64,000 nt of DNA from Protula sp. h YS-2021. Taxonomy: Eukaryota > Annelida > Polychaeta > Sabellida > Serpulidae. Under the pieces are notes generated by a model. That model worked only from the letters and a program-made list of their open reading frames with translations. It was not told the DNA's origin and ran no database searches. This document shows, piece by piece, positions 50,840 to 63,635 of this stretch (the stretch's first letter is position 1; the number at the start of each line of letters is the position of its first letter). Where the stretch lies: assembly GCA_949752745.1 (NCBI GenBank), contig OX457031.1:48394162-48458161 (forward strand), in the 5' to 3' direction. The position numbers were made by a program, and so were the translations under genes.

Positions 50840-51630
50840 CCCCACTTCAACACCAGCAGGCAGCACGTTCACCTTTGCCCGACATACCATACTACAGCTC
50901 CAGCAGAGAGTGCATTCACCTTTGCCTAACATACCTCATTACAACACCAGCAGGTAGCGCATTCACCTTTGTCTGACATGCCTCACTACAACAAAAGTAG
51001 GAAGTACATTCGCCTTTCCCTGGCATACCTCACTACAAACCCATCAGGGAGCGCATTCACCTTTGCCTGACATACCTCACTACAACACCAGCAGGGAGCG
51101 CATTCATCTTTGCCTGACATGCCTCACTACAACAAAAGCAGGAAGTGCATTTATCTTTGCCTGACATGCCTCACTACAACAAAAGTAGGAAGTGCATTCA
51201 TCTTTGCCTGACATACCTCACCTCACTACACCAACAGCAGCTAGCGCATTCACCTTTCACTGACACACCTCACTACAAACCCAGCAGGGAGCATATTCAC
51301 CTTTGCCTGACATGCCTCACTACAACATCAGCAGAGAGCACATTCACCTTTGCCTGACATACCTAACTACAAACCCAGCAGAGGGCACATTCACCTTCGC
51401 CTGACATGCCTCACAAAGCTAAAGTAGGAAGTGCATTCATCTTTGGTTGACATCCCTCACTACAAACCCAGCATGGAGCGCATTCACCTTTGCCTGACAT
51501 ATCTCACTACAACAGCAGCAGGAAGAGCATTCACCTTTACCTGTTATACCTCATTACAACACCAGCAGGAAGGGCATTCACCTTTACCTGACATGCATCA
51601 CTACAATACCAGCAGGGAACGCATTTACAC
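50840..51630 (+). repeat. Minisatellite, about 47-bp unit
   Basis: Around 16 imperfect units of TTCACCTTTGCCTGACATAC / CTCACTACAACACCAGCAGG / GAGCGCA. Open frames across it are artefacts. Confidence 0.92.
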
Positions 51631-51800
51631 CTTTTTTAAGTTTTCATCACAGTTTGTATAGGATGTGAATTCGAATCCAAGTACTGCCATGAGTACTAAA
51701 CACAACAGGAAGTTACTCATTGAGGAGTACCGGCATGTCTTGAGCTTTTATACTAATACATTTATAAAAAAATAGATTTGTTTATATTTATGCAAAATAA

Positions 51801-51875
51801 AGCTGTAATCTCATTTGGTTGGAGAGTTTTTTCTTAATCTCAAGGTCGCAGGTTCGAATCCGGCCAGGGAGGGTT
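51801..51875 (+). repeat. tRNA-derived SINE-like piece
   Basis: An RNA polymerase III B box (GGTTCGAATCC, 51851-51861) is preceded about 40 bases upstream by an A-box-like TAATCTCATTTGGTTGGAG. It is too diverged to be a functional tRNA; a SINE head is likely. Confidence 0.55.
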
Positions 51876-54302
51876 AGAAGGGGATTTCCTTCAATGCCGT
51901 GTGTTAGACCCTCTGTCTCGGAATTGTCTCCCATTTGTCTTTCATTAATCCACATCACATTAAAAAGACTTTAACTTGTGCAACTCATTTGCTTAAGAAA
52001 CATTGCTGTTTTGATGTCCAGAGCGGGAGAACGCGAATGGATCTTGTTTTCAGCTCACTGTCAAAGTCTTTTTTGCAGGTTAAAACTTGTCATCTGATCT
52101 CTGTATTCTCTTTCACGCTTGATATATTAATTATCCTCCACAGATCTAGTACTGTATAGTCAATTTGTTTTGGCTCAAGCTGGTTGTTTGTCATAGCAAG
52201 CATAGCTAAAAGCATACTTTCTGTCAAAGTACTGTAAACATAAATTCTTCAAGATCTATAACTCTCTATAACATTTCTCTTTACACTAATTAAGCACTTT
52301 CGTGTGACGATCAAAATTTGCATGAAAGAACGCCACTGAAGCATTAGAGTTTGAAGCCCATCACCACACATAACAATCAAGGTTTTTGTGTAGTGTATAG
52401 CCAGACACCCACTGATCGTGATCTTGTCGTCCTTAAATATCACAGCCATTATTAAACCGGGTTACCAGTCGAAAGCTGCACCCATTAGCGTACAGGAATC
52501 TAGGAGATAATAAAGATTAATATTTTAATGCATTAGTACATGCTTTAGTTTTTTTTAGACTGAAACTATGAATTACCACTACATAACTGGACGATTAAAG
52601 GAATATATATGACACAAATATCAGAATCCCATTACTGAGTTGAATTCCGTGCTTACCATATCCGTGGTGTTTAAACAATTAAATAGATTTCCTTTTTTAT
52701 TTTGTAGGTTTTTAAATAGCAATAACATCTTTAACAAAGTTAAATGCTTTGTACGCGTTTAATAGATATGGTTTGAAAAGAGCAAAATATTATCTGTTAG
52801 CTTTTTATATCTGTAAATAATCGCTAGCTTTAAAGCGTGTCACATTTTTACTGCTATTTTTTCGTCTATCAGGTAAGTCTGTCATCGTTTGGCTTGAAGA
52901 TTTTAAAGAGTATTATTGTCTTTTATTTCTACAAAGCTCACTACACAGCTTTTCAGTTATTCATATAAAAGTAAGTGGACTTCAAAACAATATCCGTGAC
53001 TGCTGAAATGACAAGGAGGTAGGCTTAGTATAAGTAAGGAAGAAGCCGTATTTTGAGTTATTATACAACCGGATATGATATGTATGCAAAGTGCGTTTAC
53101 ATCCGAGTTGAAATTAGCATTTCGCTCGTTTATACAACTTATGCTAAGCAATTCTGCATGTAGTATCCAATACAGATATGATTTTTATAGCTTGTTCTAA
53201 AAGTTTCAATGATACATTGCTAAGTTATATATATTATCAGGAGTTTTTGAAAAGAAGCCTCACTCTATGTAGAAAAGATTGCATTCGAACTGTTGCCGAA
53301 TAGAACCCTTCATACTTTTGTTTGGTTTTGAAATGGCTGCAAGTAAAAATTCTTTACTTGAATATAAGTCCGTCCCTCAGCCCTAAAGTTGCTACCCGAT
53401 AATTCTTGCGATTGACGTGACTCGTGCACACTGAGTACTTGTGTCAGTATAGTGCAACGGTTTTCTTTGGTGTTAAACGTCCTATTCACCGACAATGAAG
53501 GTTATATCGGGGCACACCTGCAAAGTGAACTAATGGAAAAATAGATGGAAGAAAGAAGAAATAGTAATAAAAACGCTGAGGGCAACAGTTTGTTAGGTGC
53601 TTTAGTTGTTGCCTGTGATCAGGGTATCTCCGGCTGTGCGTTAGATCAGAAGAAGTGAGATAAAAGCCATTTTTGTTTACTCATCACAAATTCCTTCTAA
53701 AAGCATTAATTTCTGCAATATTATTATATCTTTTCCAAGTTATTGGAATTCCAAATTCCAAAATATAGTGATTTCAGCGACGTAAAGAGTAGCAGTGGCA
53801 TATTAATAATTTAGCTGTGTGCGTGTGAACAGTTATATTGTATTTGAGCGGTTAGCTTCTTACGCCATGCTGGAACTTCTCGGCGCTGTTGCTGGCAGTT
53901 ACAAATATTTTCTGGCAGATATTCGCTTTCCCTGAATGAAGTATGATTACAATTTATGATACGCACTGCACTGAATAGCATGAAATAAATCGGCCTTAAA
54001 ATACATGTATGTCCCTTTATCAAATCTCAAATACAAATATTCAAGCATATTTTGTGCTTTTTTGTTTTCATGCTTTTTTGTTAATGGTTTTTAAACATTT
54101 TAGTTGATACCTGTTCTGTATAAACTCCACATTTAATTTCGTTCTAGGTAACACATTTCTGTATGTAACAGTAAACTGGACGCAAAAGCAAAAGTGTTTT
54201 GTGAATGAGCTGTGAAAGCTGTAAAATTTGTCAGTGTATTTATTATCTTTAACGTAACAACATAAAGTTACAAACTGTGTTATAATACAATAAATAATAG
54301 TA
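51876..54302. other. Intergenic
   Basis: AT-rich; no supported gene. Confidence 0.4.
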
Positions 54303-54920
54303 TCATGTGCTATATACCATCAATTCCTCCGTCAATTCCTTCTGGCAACTAACGAGGTTTGTGCCGTTGTCGGAGAATATCTTTTCTGGTTTTCCTCGTC
54401 TAGACACAAATCTTAGCAATGCAGATATGAAGCAATTGGTTGTTAGGGAGATGGCAAATTCAATGTGCACTGCACCTAAAGTTAGGCACATGAAAAGCAT
54501 TCCGTATCTTTTAGCTTCAGCGCGGCGATACTTGACAAAGAACGGACACCAAAGAAAATTTACGTAAAGGATGGCTGTGTACGTAAATAATGGCTTATTT
54601 GCCTCTAACCTTTCTACTTGCAATGCTGACATCTTTTTTTGCATCGCTGGCTTTCGTTGCCTCTTACATTGAAAACATTTATGTATGACAAATTTAACCG
54701 CTTGTAGTCCATGAACTACCCAGTAGGCATTTCGGATCTTGCTTAGCACAAAATGTGAACCCATGTGTCCACTGCTCAAGTGACAAGCTCTTATTATGCG
54801 ATTGGTGACTTTGTGCCTTTTTGGCAGTATTATTTGATGCTTTGTTTCTTTGGGTAGTGAGATTGATGCATCTAAACGACCACCTACTTTCATGAACCCA
54901 TCTTCCAAATATAGACACAA
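54303..54920 (-). pseudogene. Integrase of the decayed BEL/Pao element
   Basis: A 205-residue frame: zinc-binding H/H/C/C part (RACHLSSGHMG, YWVVHG, HKCFQCKRQ), then the core with the DDE region near KIFSDNGTNLVSCQKEL. The first catalytic Asp region (YVNFLWCPFF) looks degraded. The longest surviving frame of this element. Confidence 0.78.
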
Positions 54921-55551
54921 CCTGACAAGCTCACTTGCCTTAAGATTCCGAACATGTGCTAGGCACTTGAGTTCTTCAGGAAAATTTCCCGTTGTACACT
55001 TCGTATTATTACTTGTGTTGCATATTTCATTTCTTTGAGAGTTAAGTACTCTTTTGGTACAATAACTCTGGCTTTAAATACTTCATGCAAAACAAGCTTT
55101 TTAACCTGATTAATCAGGCCACAGCCTTAAGCACTCGAGACCAATCCGAGTACCCAATCTTCAAGTCGTTTATAAACATGGTATTGTTAGCTTGAGTAGC
55201 ACTTCTCACTGTATTTCTTTACTGTTTTCAAGTATGGATGCGTGATTGCCTGTGCCACAGGTACTTCTCAGACGACACGAAACAACAGCTGCTTGTTGTT
55301 CCAAGCGGGATTTACCCATGACAACAGTAGAATGGATCCTGGCCGTTTAGTCGTAAGTGTGCGCTTGCACCATAACCACTGTCAGATGCGTCTGAAAACA
55401 AATGTAGTTACTGATCTACTATGTGCGTGAACCAATTTGGTTTGTAGCATCTTGCGATGTTTAAGCGAGCAATTCTTGGCATATTTGATATCCACCGAAA
55501 CCATTGGGTTGCGCTTTGGTCTCCTATTTTTCGTCCCATCCTACATTTGTT

Positions 55552-56306
55552 TTACATAAGTTTTCCAAAATTCTCTTTCCTATGAAACTGAAAGGAGCTA
55601 TTTGCCCCAAGAGATCCAACACAGTGCAAAATACATCGGCGAGTAAGAGGAGATTTGTTTTCTTTAAAACTAAACACGAAGGCGTCCGCTCTTTCTGTAG
55701 GCAGGTTGTCTCCAAGATTCATGCTTACTATGCACGGTGCCCAGTCGGATATAGGGATGCTGTTGAGCACCTCCATGGAGTTCAAAATCCACTTTGTCAA
55801 CTTGCAGCTACCATATGACAAAAGGTTCGGCAGTTCAGCTGCAAGAGTGAAAGCTCTTGGTATAGAACTGACTGAAGCTAGCAAATCGATTTGTCGACCA
55901 TCGTCAACGCGTCGGCAATATACTTATTCTTGTTTTCAAGAGCAGTGCGCTTCAATGCATAATTAGCGCGCGTAGGAGACAAGATGGTACCAAATATGTG
56001 TTCTGTTATGTGAAACTCTTCACGTTTGTTGTCCTATTTGCCACCAAGTCACAACAGAAATTTCAAAGAATTCCTGTCGATTTCGTCGACTTTGACCTGA
56101 TGAAACACAGATTTGATATCCGCGCCGATTGCAATATGCTCTTGTCTAAATCGAAGTAATACACCAGCTAAACTATTAACAATGTCAGGGCCTTGCAAGA
56201 GCCCATCATTGAGTGAATGGCCTTTATACTCTGCCGAGCAGTCAAATACTATTCTCACTTTGCCTGGCTTGTTTTGACTGGTGACTGGATGATGTGGCAA
56301 TACCAA
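55552..56306 (-). pseudogene. RT fragments of the decayed BEL/Pao element
   Basis: The 56049-56306 piece has [36 protein letters not shown] and GADIKSVFHQV, matching BEL/Pao RT. The 55552-55884 piece continues with CKLTKWILNS and LPTERA. The YVDD block is not readable in frame. Confidence 0.72.
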
Positions 56307-56845
56307 ACTTGGTCAGCGTTTTCATTTGTTTTTACTCTTTCTGCATGCCCTTGGCTCATGCATTCCTTCATCTGCGTATTTTTCTGTTCATGCAATTCAC
56401 AAGTTTTCTCTTTAACAACTTTAGCCGTGAGAATGCTAAGGCATAATTCTTGGGAAATCTCACCTTGTCATTTCTCCATGGAAATGCCAGGCTGTAGTGA
56501 CCCTCTTTAAAGATCATTGACTCTTTCATCATATGCAAGAATATCTTCGTGTGAATTCCTTTCCTGTCTGCTGGCTGCTTTTCACTGAAGTCTTCTCATG
56601 AGGTTCTCGTGAAGTATATTATCCATGGACGATCTGGTTTGAGAGAAATGGACGCGGCCTTTAGAAAATGTTTTGGATGTTGGACCTAAAACACTCCACC
56701 GAAGAAGAGACCGGTCTGCCTACGGTTGTCCCGTCCGTCCACGGCTTTGGTCTTGTACCCGAAATGTTTCGGGTGCGTTGCTTCCTATAAGCAAGTCTAC
56801 CTCATAAGTACTGATATAAGGGCTATAAATTCCAGCCAAATGCGG

Positions 56846-57283
56846 TCATTGCCTTAATTCAAAGGCAGTAGGCATGCCTTCTAAAGCGATAGTCTGACTT
56901 CCATCCAACGCCGACACATTAAATCCCACTTTGCGTCCTCGTTGGGTGGAATTTGTCTGGCTGATAGTACTAATATTGAATGATATGTGTTTACCATGCA
57001 TGCAAAGCAATGATAAAATCCCCTTTGTGCATAGAGTGAATTCAGATCTTTCATCTAAGAAGGCATATGTGCACACCTCGCTATTGCCTTCTCCTTAATT
57101 CGCACCGGAAGAATCCTTAGACAAATGTTTTTCCCGAGACGATGGCATTACAGGCACCATGATTCTTACTGTGATCTTGTAAATCGTGTGCAGGCTTATT
57201 ATACCTTTGGTGCAACAGGGTGTGGTGTTTTTGTTGCACTCTGGGAAAGTGCACATATTCTTATGCCTACATTTTTTGGCCAC
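56846..57283 (-). pseudogene. Protease and Cys-rich remnants of the decayed BEL/Pao element
   Basis: The 56846-57076 frame has TYAFLDERSEFTLCTKGILS, matching a BEL aspartic protease but with D-E-R where D-S/E-G is expected, so the active site is lost. The 57095-57283 frame has Cys pairs reminiscent of the gag knuckle. Confidence 0.65.
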
Positions 57284-57431
57284 GTAGTGGGGAATTAGAC
57301 AACGACTTTGAACGTTAAGCCCTTAAACCTGTTCACAGTTAGCCAACGTTTTCCAACCACCCTCACAACAACAACACTGCACCTTTCATACCTTGTTTGC
57401 CTACTGTTGTTAATACCTATCGATTCATGTA

Positions 57432-58808
57432 TCATATTTGTTTCATGCGCTCGTACAGGTCTTGCCCATACACTGAGTTTAAGACATGAACTCGCTGCCC
57501 AATGAATTTTGCCAGATTTGCAAACACCAGTTCCTTACCTGTTCCCAGAATCGTATGGGCCTGTTCAACCCATTTAGTGCGCAAAAAGGTTGAAAACCTC
57601 TTAACAATTTTCCTTAAATTCTCGGTGTTATTCATATCGCTGGCAAATCCTATGCAACGTAACATAAGCACAGTTTCCCATGTCAGCTGATAATTTCAGC
57701 AAATCCTTATGGTCATGTGCTTTTAGCTGCCCATTTACAATTGTTTTGATAGAGGATCGCTACTACACGGACACTACCAAATCTTTGCTTAATCAACTCT
57801 CTTGCCTTAGAATAACCTTCCAGTAAGACGCAGTTTCAATCAACTCTTGAGCAAAATCTGTACAATACTGAATCAAACATAACAAATGCAACCTATTGTC
57901 ATTTTCTCCACATTCGGACTTTACATTCAAGGTTTTTCATAGATCTTATATAAATGTCAGGTGATCTATCAAATGATAACAGCTCGGGTTTGCGCAGAGA
58001 AAAACCACAGTTTAGCATTTCCCTTAAACTGTAGAGTTATTTATGAAAGTGTAACTTGATGTTGTTGATGTAGATGCTCATCTCTTGGTTGTTGAGCATT
58101 GGGAGGCGGGATAGTGTGTTCTAGCACTAAACAGCCGTTGATATTTCCCCTTTGGGTTGGTACTCAAACGTAAGTAGGGTTGGGAGAAGTCAAATCAATG
58201 CTTGACTGCTCAAGGACTTCACAATAAATGCATTCTTCCAGCTTTGTTTGGACAATTTTATACTGGATGGCCATTGTTTCCTTTTCAATTTCCAGTTGTC
58301 TCATTCTGGTTATTTGATTGTTTGAGATTTAGTTCTGCAAGGGATCTTTTTATTTTGAACTCCTTAAGTTTGGCATCGGACTCACGAGGAGTTTTGCTTG
58401 CCTGCACTTTATGTATAACGCTAGCATCTTTGATATATAGTCATTTACTTTTTCTCTGAACTTGTGATAGATTTTTAATGATTGTTCGAATTTTACCTCT
58501 AGCTCAGAAGCAGCGTCCCGGCTATCCAGCACAATAAACTTTACATGTGCGTTTTTTAAATTTATTATAACAGCTGTCCACCTTTTCAATGTGATCCTTA
58601 GAATGCGATATTCTATTTCTGCAACATTAATTCTCAATTGTTCAGTAACTTGGCGAAGCGGGTTACATGGCAAGCACGTATATTTAAGCTGGAAGATTTC
58701 TTTCGATTTGTTACGGCGGTGTGGCTGGCCATACTTGATTGTAATCGTGAATGTGACATAATTAAGTTCTTTATGAATGCGTATATATGATGCCCTTGAT
58801 GAGTGCAT
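57432..58808 (-). pseudogene. gag remnants of the decayed BEL/Pao element
   Basis: Frames 58350-58808 (helical, RQVTEQLRINVAEIEYRI) and 57432-57671 (LRKIVKRFSTFLRTKWVEQA, FANLAKFIGQRV), the usual BEL gag layout. Interrupted by stops. Confidence 0.62.
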
Positions 58809-60615
58809 ATGGTTATTGATTTTCTTTATGAGTACATTCTGATATTCAATACAGTTACCCCAATAAAATTTAACGCACTATTCATTTGTATCCACATATT
58901 GTCATATAATATGCAATCAGTTTACAAAGGGCAGCAAACATCCAACTAAACAGTATTTCAAAAGACTGTTTGGTTACTGAAAGAACTCTTGGAAAGAAGA
59001 ACACAATGCAGTTACGCGCTACGCCGACTTTATTGTTTTCCCTAATGGCAGCGGTAATGTGGCAAAATATACATAAACATAATGAGAACAGAACGACGAA
59101 AACCTTATAATTAATATGCTGTACAATTTCTTTAACCTGACATAGCTTATAAATGTTTGAATGTTCATATATCATTGAATAATTGCATGTTTGAAAACAA
59201 CGTAAGCAGCAAAATAATTGTCCAATTTTTGAAATAAATCTCTCAAATATCTACATTAGTGAACACAAATATATAGAAAATAGAACATTATTTAGCGAAC
59301 ATTGCGTCTTTTATGCCTAAATTATTCCGTAATATTTCTTGTTCATAATTATTCTTATCTTTATAAATTCTTAATTTTTTTTTTTTTTTGAATAATTTGC
59401 GAATTCTATAAAATTCTTTCTTTCCAAATCATTGCGACTGTTTCCGAATGTAAGCAAACGCTGAGGATGTCAAAAAAAGGCCACATAAAGGGAGCCGATC
59501 CCATCGAAGTGACATCAGTTTCCACATTCCAGTATAACAGACAACGGATGCATAAAATTGGTAAAGTAATGAAAGTTTGCCGAGAAATATTTTCATGCAG
59601 TGCATATAATTATAACAATGTACAAACGACCATACTTAACACAAAGAAGCCAATATACCTGTAACAAGTAGAAATCGATCAAGAAAACATAACATTATAT
59701 TTACATTTAAATAAAAGCGTTAAAAACAGGGATTATCCAAATTGAGCACAAATGATATAAATTAGTTTACGGTAAAAGTTAATATTCTGGAATGCGCGCT
59801 TGAGCTTTGCCTAAATTTATAAGAATGTGAGCCTAAGACCAAATTTTGTCACTGCTGCTTATTCCACATATTCATGGAAATACTTGTAAATAAACAGATA
59901 TTCGTGTTTGGAATGCAACAAGATGCGACATAATCCATATCAAAGCTTTAAAACAATGTTGACATGCCTATTGATGAAAACAAAAAAACAGCTGATTGCG
60001 AAAGCGTATATGGAGCGGCAACTTTTACAAATTAGGAAGATGGCGTGGGCCTAAATGGGGGAAGTGGGGGGTACTGTAAGTTGCAAAGTCATGGTCGTTT
60101 TTCTAGAATGATTTAGAATTTTAAATGTTGTGTCTGTAATGAAAAATAATGATTTAATAATGTTATGTGTCAGCGATGTTTTCTAAAATATGAGCCAGTT
60201 GCGTAGAAGCCCACAATACAACTACCTGCTTCGTTTAGCAATAATAGTTACATATATATACGTCGTCATACTACAGTGTACTGCTGCTTAGAGTACTTAC
60301 ATTTTAGTCCTAATACATTTTCTTTTCTAGGCGTAGCGTTTCCTAGACTACACTACTTCCATGGATATTTGATATGGTGAATATAGTAAAATGACGGCTC
60401 GAACAGCATTTACAATGCTTCAAATAGGAACTTATAAGTTGATACTAGAAGTACTGTGTCATATTAAAGATTTTTGAGGCCATTAAACTACAGAGAAACA
60501 AGAAATTTCACTAATATCTAGCCAACTAAATTATCGAAAAAGCGATGAGAAAGAACTTCAATATATATATATTGAAGTTATTGAAGTAACCGGATAAACA
60601 TTTGTTCTCTGACTG
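58809..60615. other. Intergenic
   Basis: AT-rich; no supported gene. Confidence 0.4.
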
Positions 60616-60723
60616 TCAGACAAAAATACGCTGTTCCTTTGTTACCCTTTCTTTATGCTCATGAAACACATCTTGGATAGTGCAGGCTATTCCTTGGTCT
60701 AACAACCAGTGGTATATCCATCC
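60616..60723 (-). CDS. START-domain gene, distal alternative last exon (E2)
   Basis: Acceptor AATCAG| then GGATGGATA opens in phase 0 and encodes 35 residues (GWIYHWLLDQGIACTIQDVF...) to TGA at 60616-60618. It parallels exon E1 (60998-61102) closely in sequence and phase. It therefore looks like a tandem duplicate last exon giving a different C-terminal helix. The upstream exon ends in phase 0, so either can be used. Part of one minus-strand gene running from right of 63119. Confidence 0.72.
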   Translation of the reverse strand, partial: GWIYHWLLDQGIACTIQDVFHEHKERVTKEQRIFV

Positions 60724-60997
60724 CTGATTCAACTGCCATAATCTGATTGGCTCATGAATACAACTGAGAGAAAAATAAAGCAGAATTCCGGATATGGGAA
60801 CCACCCAATTTTTAAAATGAAAGACATGATGGTGTTCTTGCATTCTTAAAAGGTAGTTCCGCTTGTGAACTTGTCTCATTTCCGTATGGTACTGGTCGGG
60901 GACTCCCTTGAATAACTAACAAATTAAGTACATATTTCAAAGGGAAGCACATAATTTCTTTCAGTCAGTTGCCTGGCTGTCACTAAAAACTATACTA

Positions 60998-61102
60998 TTA
61001 TTTGTGTTTATGCAAAGTTTTTATTCTCTCTTTAAGCTGATGCAGGAAATCTTGCATGGTGGAGGCTATTCCTTGGTCTAACATCCATTGTGGTATCCAT
61101 CC
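60998..61102 (-). CDS. START-domain gene, proximal last exon (E1)
   Basis: Acceptor GCATTCAG| opens in phase 0: GWIPQWMLDQGIASTMQDFL, then HQLKERIK and a stop at 60998-61000. The W-I-P-Q, D and A-S-T features match the C-terminal helix of STARD4/5/6- and StAR-type START domains, which closes the lipid-binding tunnel. Confidence 0.82.
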   Translation of the reverse strand, partial: GWIPQWMLDQGIASTMQDFLHQLKERIKTLHKHK

Positions 61103-61506
61103 CTGAATGCAAATGTCATGAAGTGATTGTCTCATAAATCTAATTAAGAAAGAATGCAGTGGTATCTCGGAAAGAGGAACACTTATTGGCGTTTTTTTTT
61201 GTTTTTCAAATTGAAAGGTTTCTTTGACGGGCCTCTGAAAAATTGACCATTTCCGGTGGTCCTATTCATAAATTCCCTCATGAAATTAACATTGCTGTAA
61301 AAAAACAGTCAAGCCTTTACACAATTTGAAAGAAAAAATACTTCTTTCTTCAGAAAAACTTTCTGTCTCTAATTTATAAAAAAAAATGAGTTACACCGCC
61401 AACAAGGGCTGTATTATTTGAACAACTTTCCAACATAACAAACACAACAAAATATTTGTTCAAATTAAAACTGAAAAAAAAATGTGCAGTGAAAAAAAGA
61501 TCTCAC

Positions 61507-61600
61507 TTTTACGTCCGTACTGAGAGACCATTGTAAAAGACATCGGCTTCCTTGGTTGTCAAGGGGTCGGAACAGCATTCCACTAGGTCTGTGGTAGCCA
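61507..61600 (-). CDS. START-domain gene, exon D
   Basis: Acceptor GATTTCAG| and donor |GTGAGA. The first base completes an Arg codon begun by the preceding exon. It encodes GYHRPSGMLFRPLDNQGSRC, LLQWSLSTDVK. The 'G-x-x-x-P-x-G' and 'W-x-x-x-x-D-x-K' pattern is a typical START strand pair. It ends in phase 0. Confidence 0.85.
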
Positions 61601-62016
61601 CTGAAATCATACATCATTGATAGATGCCACAAATCAGCTTTATTACATTCAACAAAAACATTTTTGTACTGTAAAATAGTATGGCGCTCTGAGTTTTGTG
61701 TTTTTACAAATAAGTATCGATTAAACAATCATGTGTCTAAAACAACGTAGATATTATATGGTGTTAGATTAATGTAAATATTCACCATCAGTAAGTTTTA
61801 TGAGTAACTGTATTCACATGAACACTTTGAACAAATCTAGAAACTTTGAACTTCTTTTGAAAGTGGAATAACATAGTTTCTCACTCCAAGGCGAAAAACA
61901 GAATAACAATTAAAGTCTTGAAAGTACGGTACGTGTTTAAAATACTGCTTTCTTGGTTTTATCTATCACTTCTTTATGTATGGCCCGCTGGGTATGTGAT
62001 ATATGTCAATACTTAC

Positions 62017-62121
62017 CGCACGGTATCCGCGGTGGGAGGTTTCTCTGGGTACTCAATGGATCGACCTATAGACAGTGTGATGTTATCCTGCTCTTTCCAG
62101 TGTCGTAAGTTTACATAATCT
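62017..62121 (-). CDS. START-domain gene, exon C
   Basis: Acceptor TCTTTACAG| and donor CG|GTAAGT. One base completes the Arg codon started in exon B. It encodes DYVNLRHWKEQDNITLSIG and RSIEYPEKPPTADTV, including the RD-Y/F-V-x-x-R START signature (first Arg from the junction). Ends with two bases of the next Arg codon. Confidence 0.87.
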
Positions 62122-62408
62122 CTGTAAAGAGATTATGACTACTGACTATAAACTGTGTTAAAAATACATGAGTAGCTAGAATCAGGCAGAGTATTAATAT
62201 ATAATTATTTTATTATCTTGGAGAAGAACGAGATCGGGAAAATTACTGAATAAAACGCAATCAGGAAACCCACCCCTTCCCCATCCCTGTGGCCTCAATG
62301 AAATTAATTAATGTACTATTGCTACGAATTGTATATTTAAAAGAAATACCAAAATATGATTACTTGCAATACATTTTGATCGCATTTCTATAAATGAAAC
62401 CACAGTAC

Positions 62409-62488
62409 CTTCGAGAAATAATCCCACTAAACTGAGAAGGTGAAACCGAATATTCGATGTCAATATTCTCTGTTATTTGTTCTAAAAT
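62409..62488 (-). CDS. START-domain gene, exon B
   Basis: Acceptor ATCTTTCAG| and donor AG|GTACTG. Encodes ILEQITENIDIEYSVSPSQF, SGIISR plus two bases, in phase with exons A and C. The 'I/V-D-I-x-Y' strand is the usual START element before the RDFV block. Confidence 0.83.
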
Positions 62489-63023
62489 CTGAAAGATAGT
62501 GCAACCTATTTCAGGAATAGCAGTACATAAGCTAGTATTTTAATGTTAATATATTTATGTTGGCAGTGGGGTGAAACTTTCTTAATTTTATCAAATTATC
62601 CTTACACTTTTTATTTTCAATTTTACAATACTAATATTTATTATAAAATAAACACTATTCTCTAAAAACACAAAAATATATTAAACATCAATTAGTTTTA
62701 TACAACTTTACGAAAGCTTCTTTTACTTGAGTAACTAACACATTTTGGCATTTCAGGGGTATCATTTAAAGATAAAATATATATCCGATGTAACTTAGCA
62801 GCAGTTAATTACAAGATTCTGTCTTTCTACTACAATTTTCTGAAGGTGTAGTGGCTTATAGTAAATAAAACAAACAGAAAATACAGGTTTAGCTTATATT
62901 TTTTTGTATGTATCATGCACATGTTTTTCCTGAAATAATTTCCTCAAATAATTATCTCACAAATTTTATTTTAACTAAATAATAGATAAGACAGATTTAC
63001 AGTTGAAGTCGTAGAGGTTTTAC

Positions 63024-63119
63024 CTGTAAACTTTCAAACATAGATGACCATTTAGGAATATCTTCTGCGTTTGTTACGATCACATCAAACAACTCCTGTT
63101 GGCTGCCATCTAAGTACGC
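63024..63119 (-). CDS. START-domain gene, exon A (gene continues right)
   Basis: Acceptor GTTGACAG| and donor CAG|GTAAAA enclose exactly 32 codons: AYLDGSQQELFDVIVTNAED, IPKWSSMFESLQ. The 'E-L-F-D-V/L' helix and 'W' before the first strands match START N-terminal parts. START proteins carry sterols or other lipids between membranes. The exons here hold about 160 of the roughly 200 residues of a START domain. Which subfamily (STARD1/3 or STARD4-6) is not settled. Confidence 0.8.
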
Positions 63120-63249
63120 CTGTCAACGACAATTTCTATTAATTGTAACTGTTTGAGTACTACAAAAATCATTTTAAATCAAGGCATGTATTACATAAAA
63201 TAATATCTATAACAGAGATAACCAAAAGCCTTAATTAATTCGTGTTAGG

Positions 63250-63325
63250 TGATCTAACCCAATGCAATCATTTAGTCCACTCTGAGCTGAAACGCTCTAA
63301 CCAACTGAGCTAGGCCTCACCTCCC
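63250..63325 (-). repeat. tRNA-derived SINE-like piece
   Basis: The minus strand reads GGCCTAGCTCAGTTGGTTAG, a near-perfect tRNA 5' half with A box, then a poorly kept B box (GGTTAGATCACC). The anticodon arm does not fold convincingly, so this is a pseudo-tRNA or SINE rather than a gene. Confidence 0.55.
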
Positions 63326-63635
63326 AAGCAGGAAAAATTGTATATTTTTCGAATCCCGCAAAATGTGTACACGGGCAGTCTCTAATCGCTAGAATGTGGC
63401 CTCTCGCTAAGTTCAACATCAGATCCATGACCACGTACATAGACACAATATACCAAATGGTTAGGTAAAATATATATCTTGTTCGTAATTATATGCCATT
63501 TCTGTGTATTTGTTTTATTCAAAACTCGGCTGTAAGATTTGTCACTCTATTTCCAAAACGTAATCACAGAACCCATCTACAGGCTCTGCATTGAGCCCTG
63601 ATAGCGCAAAACATCCAGTCCAAAATTGTAACTAC

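Larger units (their letters stand above)
54303..58808 (-). mobile_element. Old decayed BEL/Pao-like element with integrase
   Basis: On the minus strand, in order from right to left: gag (58350-58808, 57432-57671), Cys-rich knuckle region (57095-57283), protease (56846-57076), RT (56049-56306, 55552-55884) and integrase (54303-54920). Frames are broken throughout. It is a different family from the 24-40 kb array and keeps the integrase which that array lacks. LTRs were not found. Confidence 0.78.

Noticed and set aside
50840..51630. CRISPR-like array
   Set aside because: Contiguous diverging units without spacers in eukaryotic DNA; it is a minisatellite.
55504..55818. Plus-strand frames over the 54-58 kb region
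   Set aside because: They are antisense shadows of the decayed BEL/Pao coding on the minus strand.
63250..63325. Functional tRNA gene
   Set aside because: The 5' half is good, but the anticodon arm and B box are degraded.
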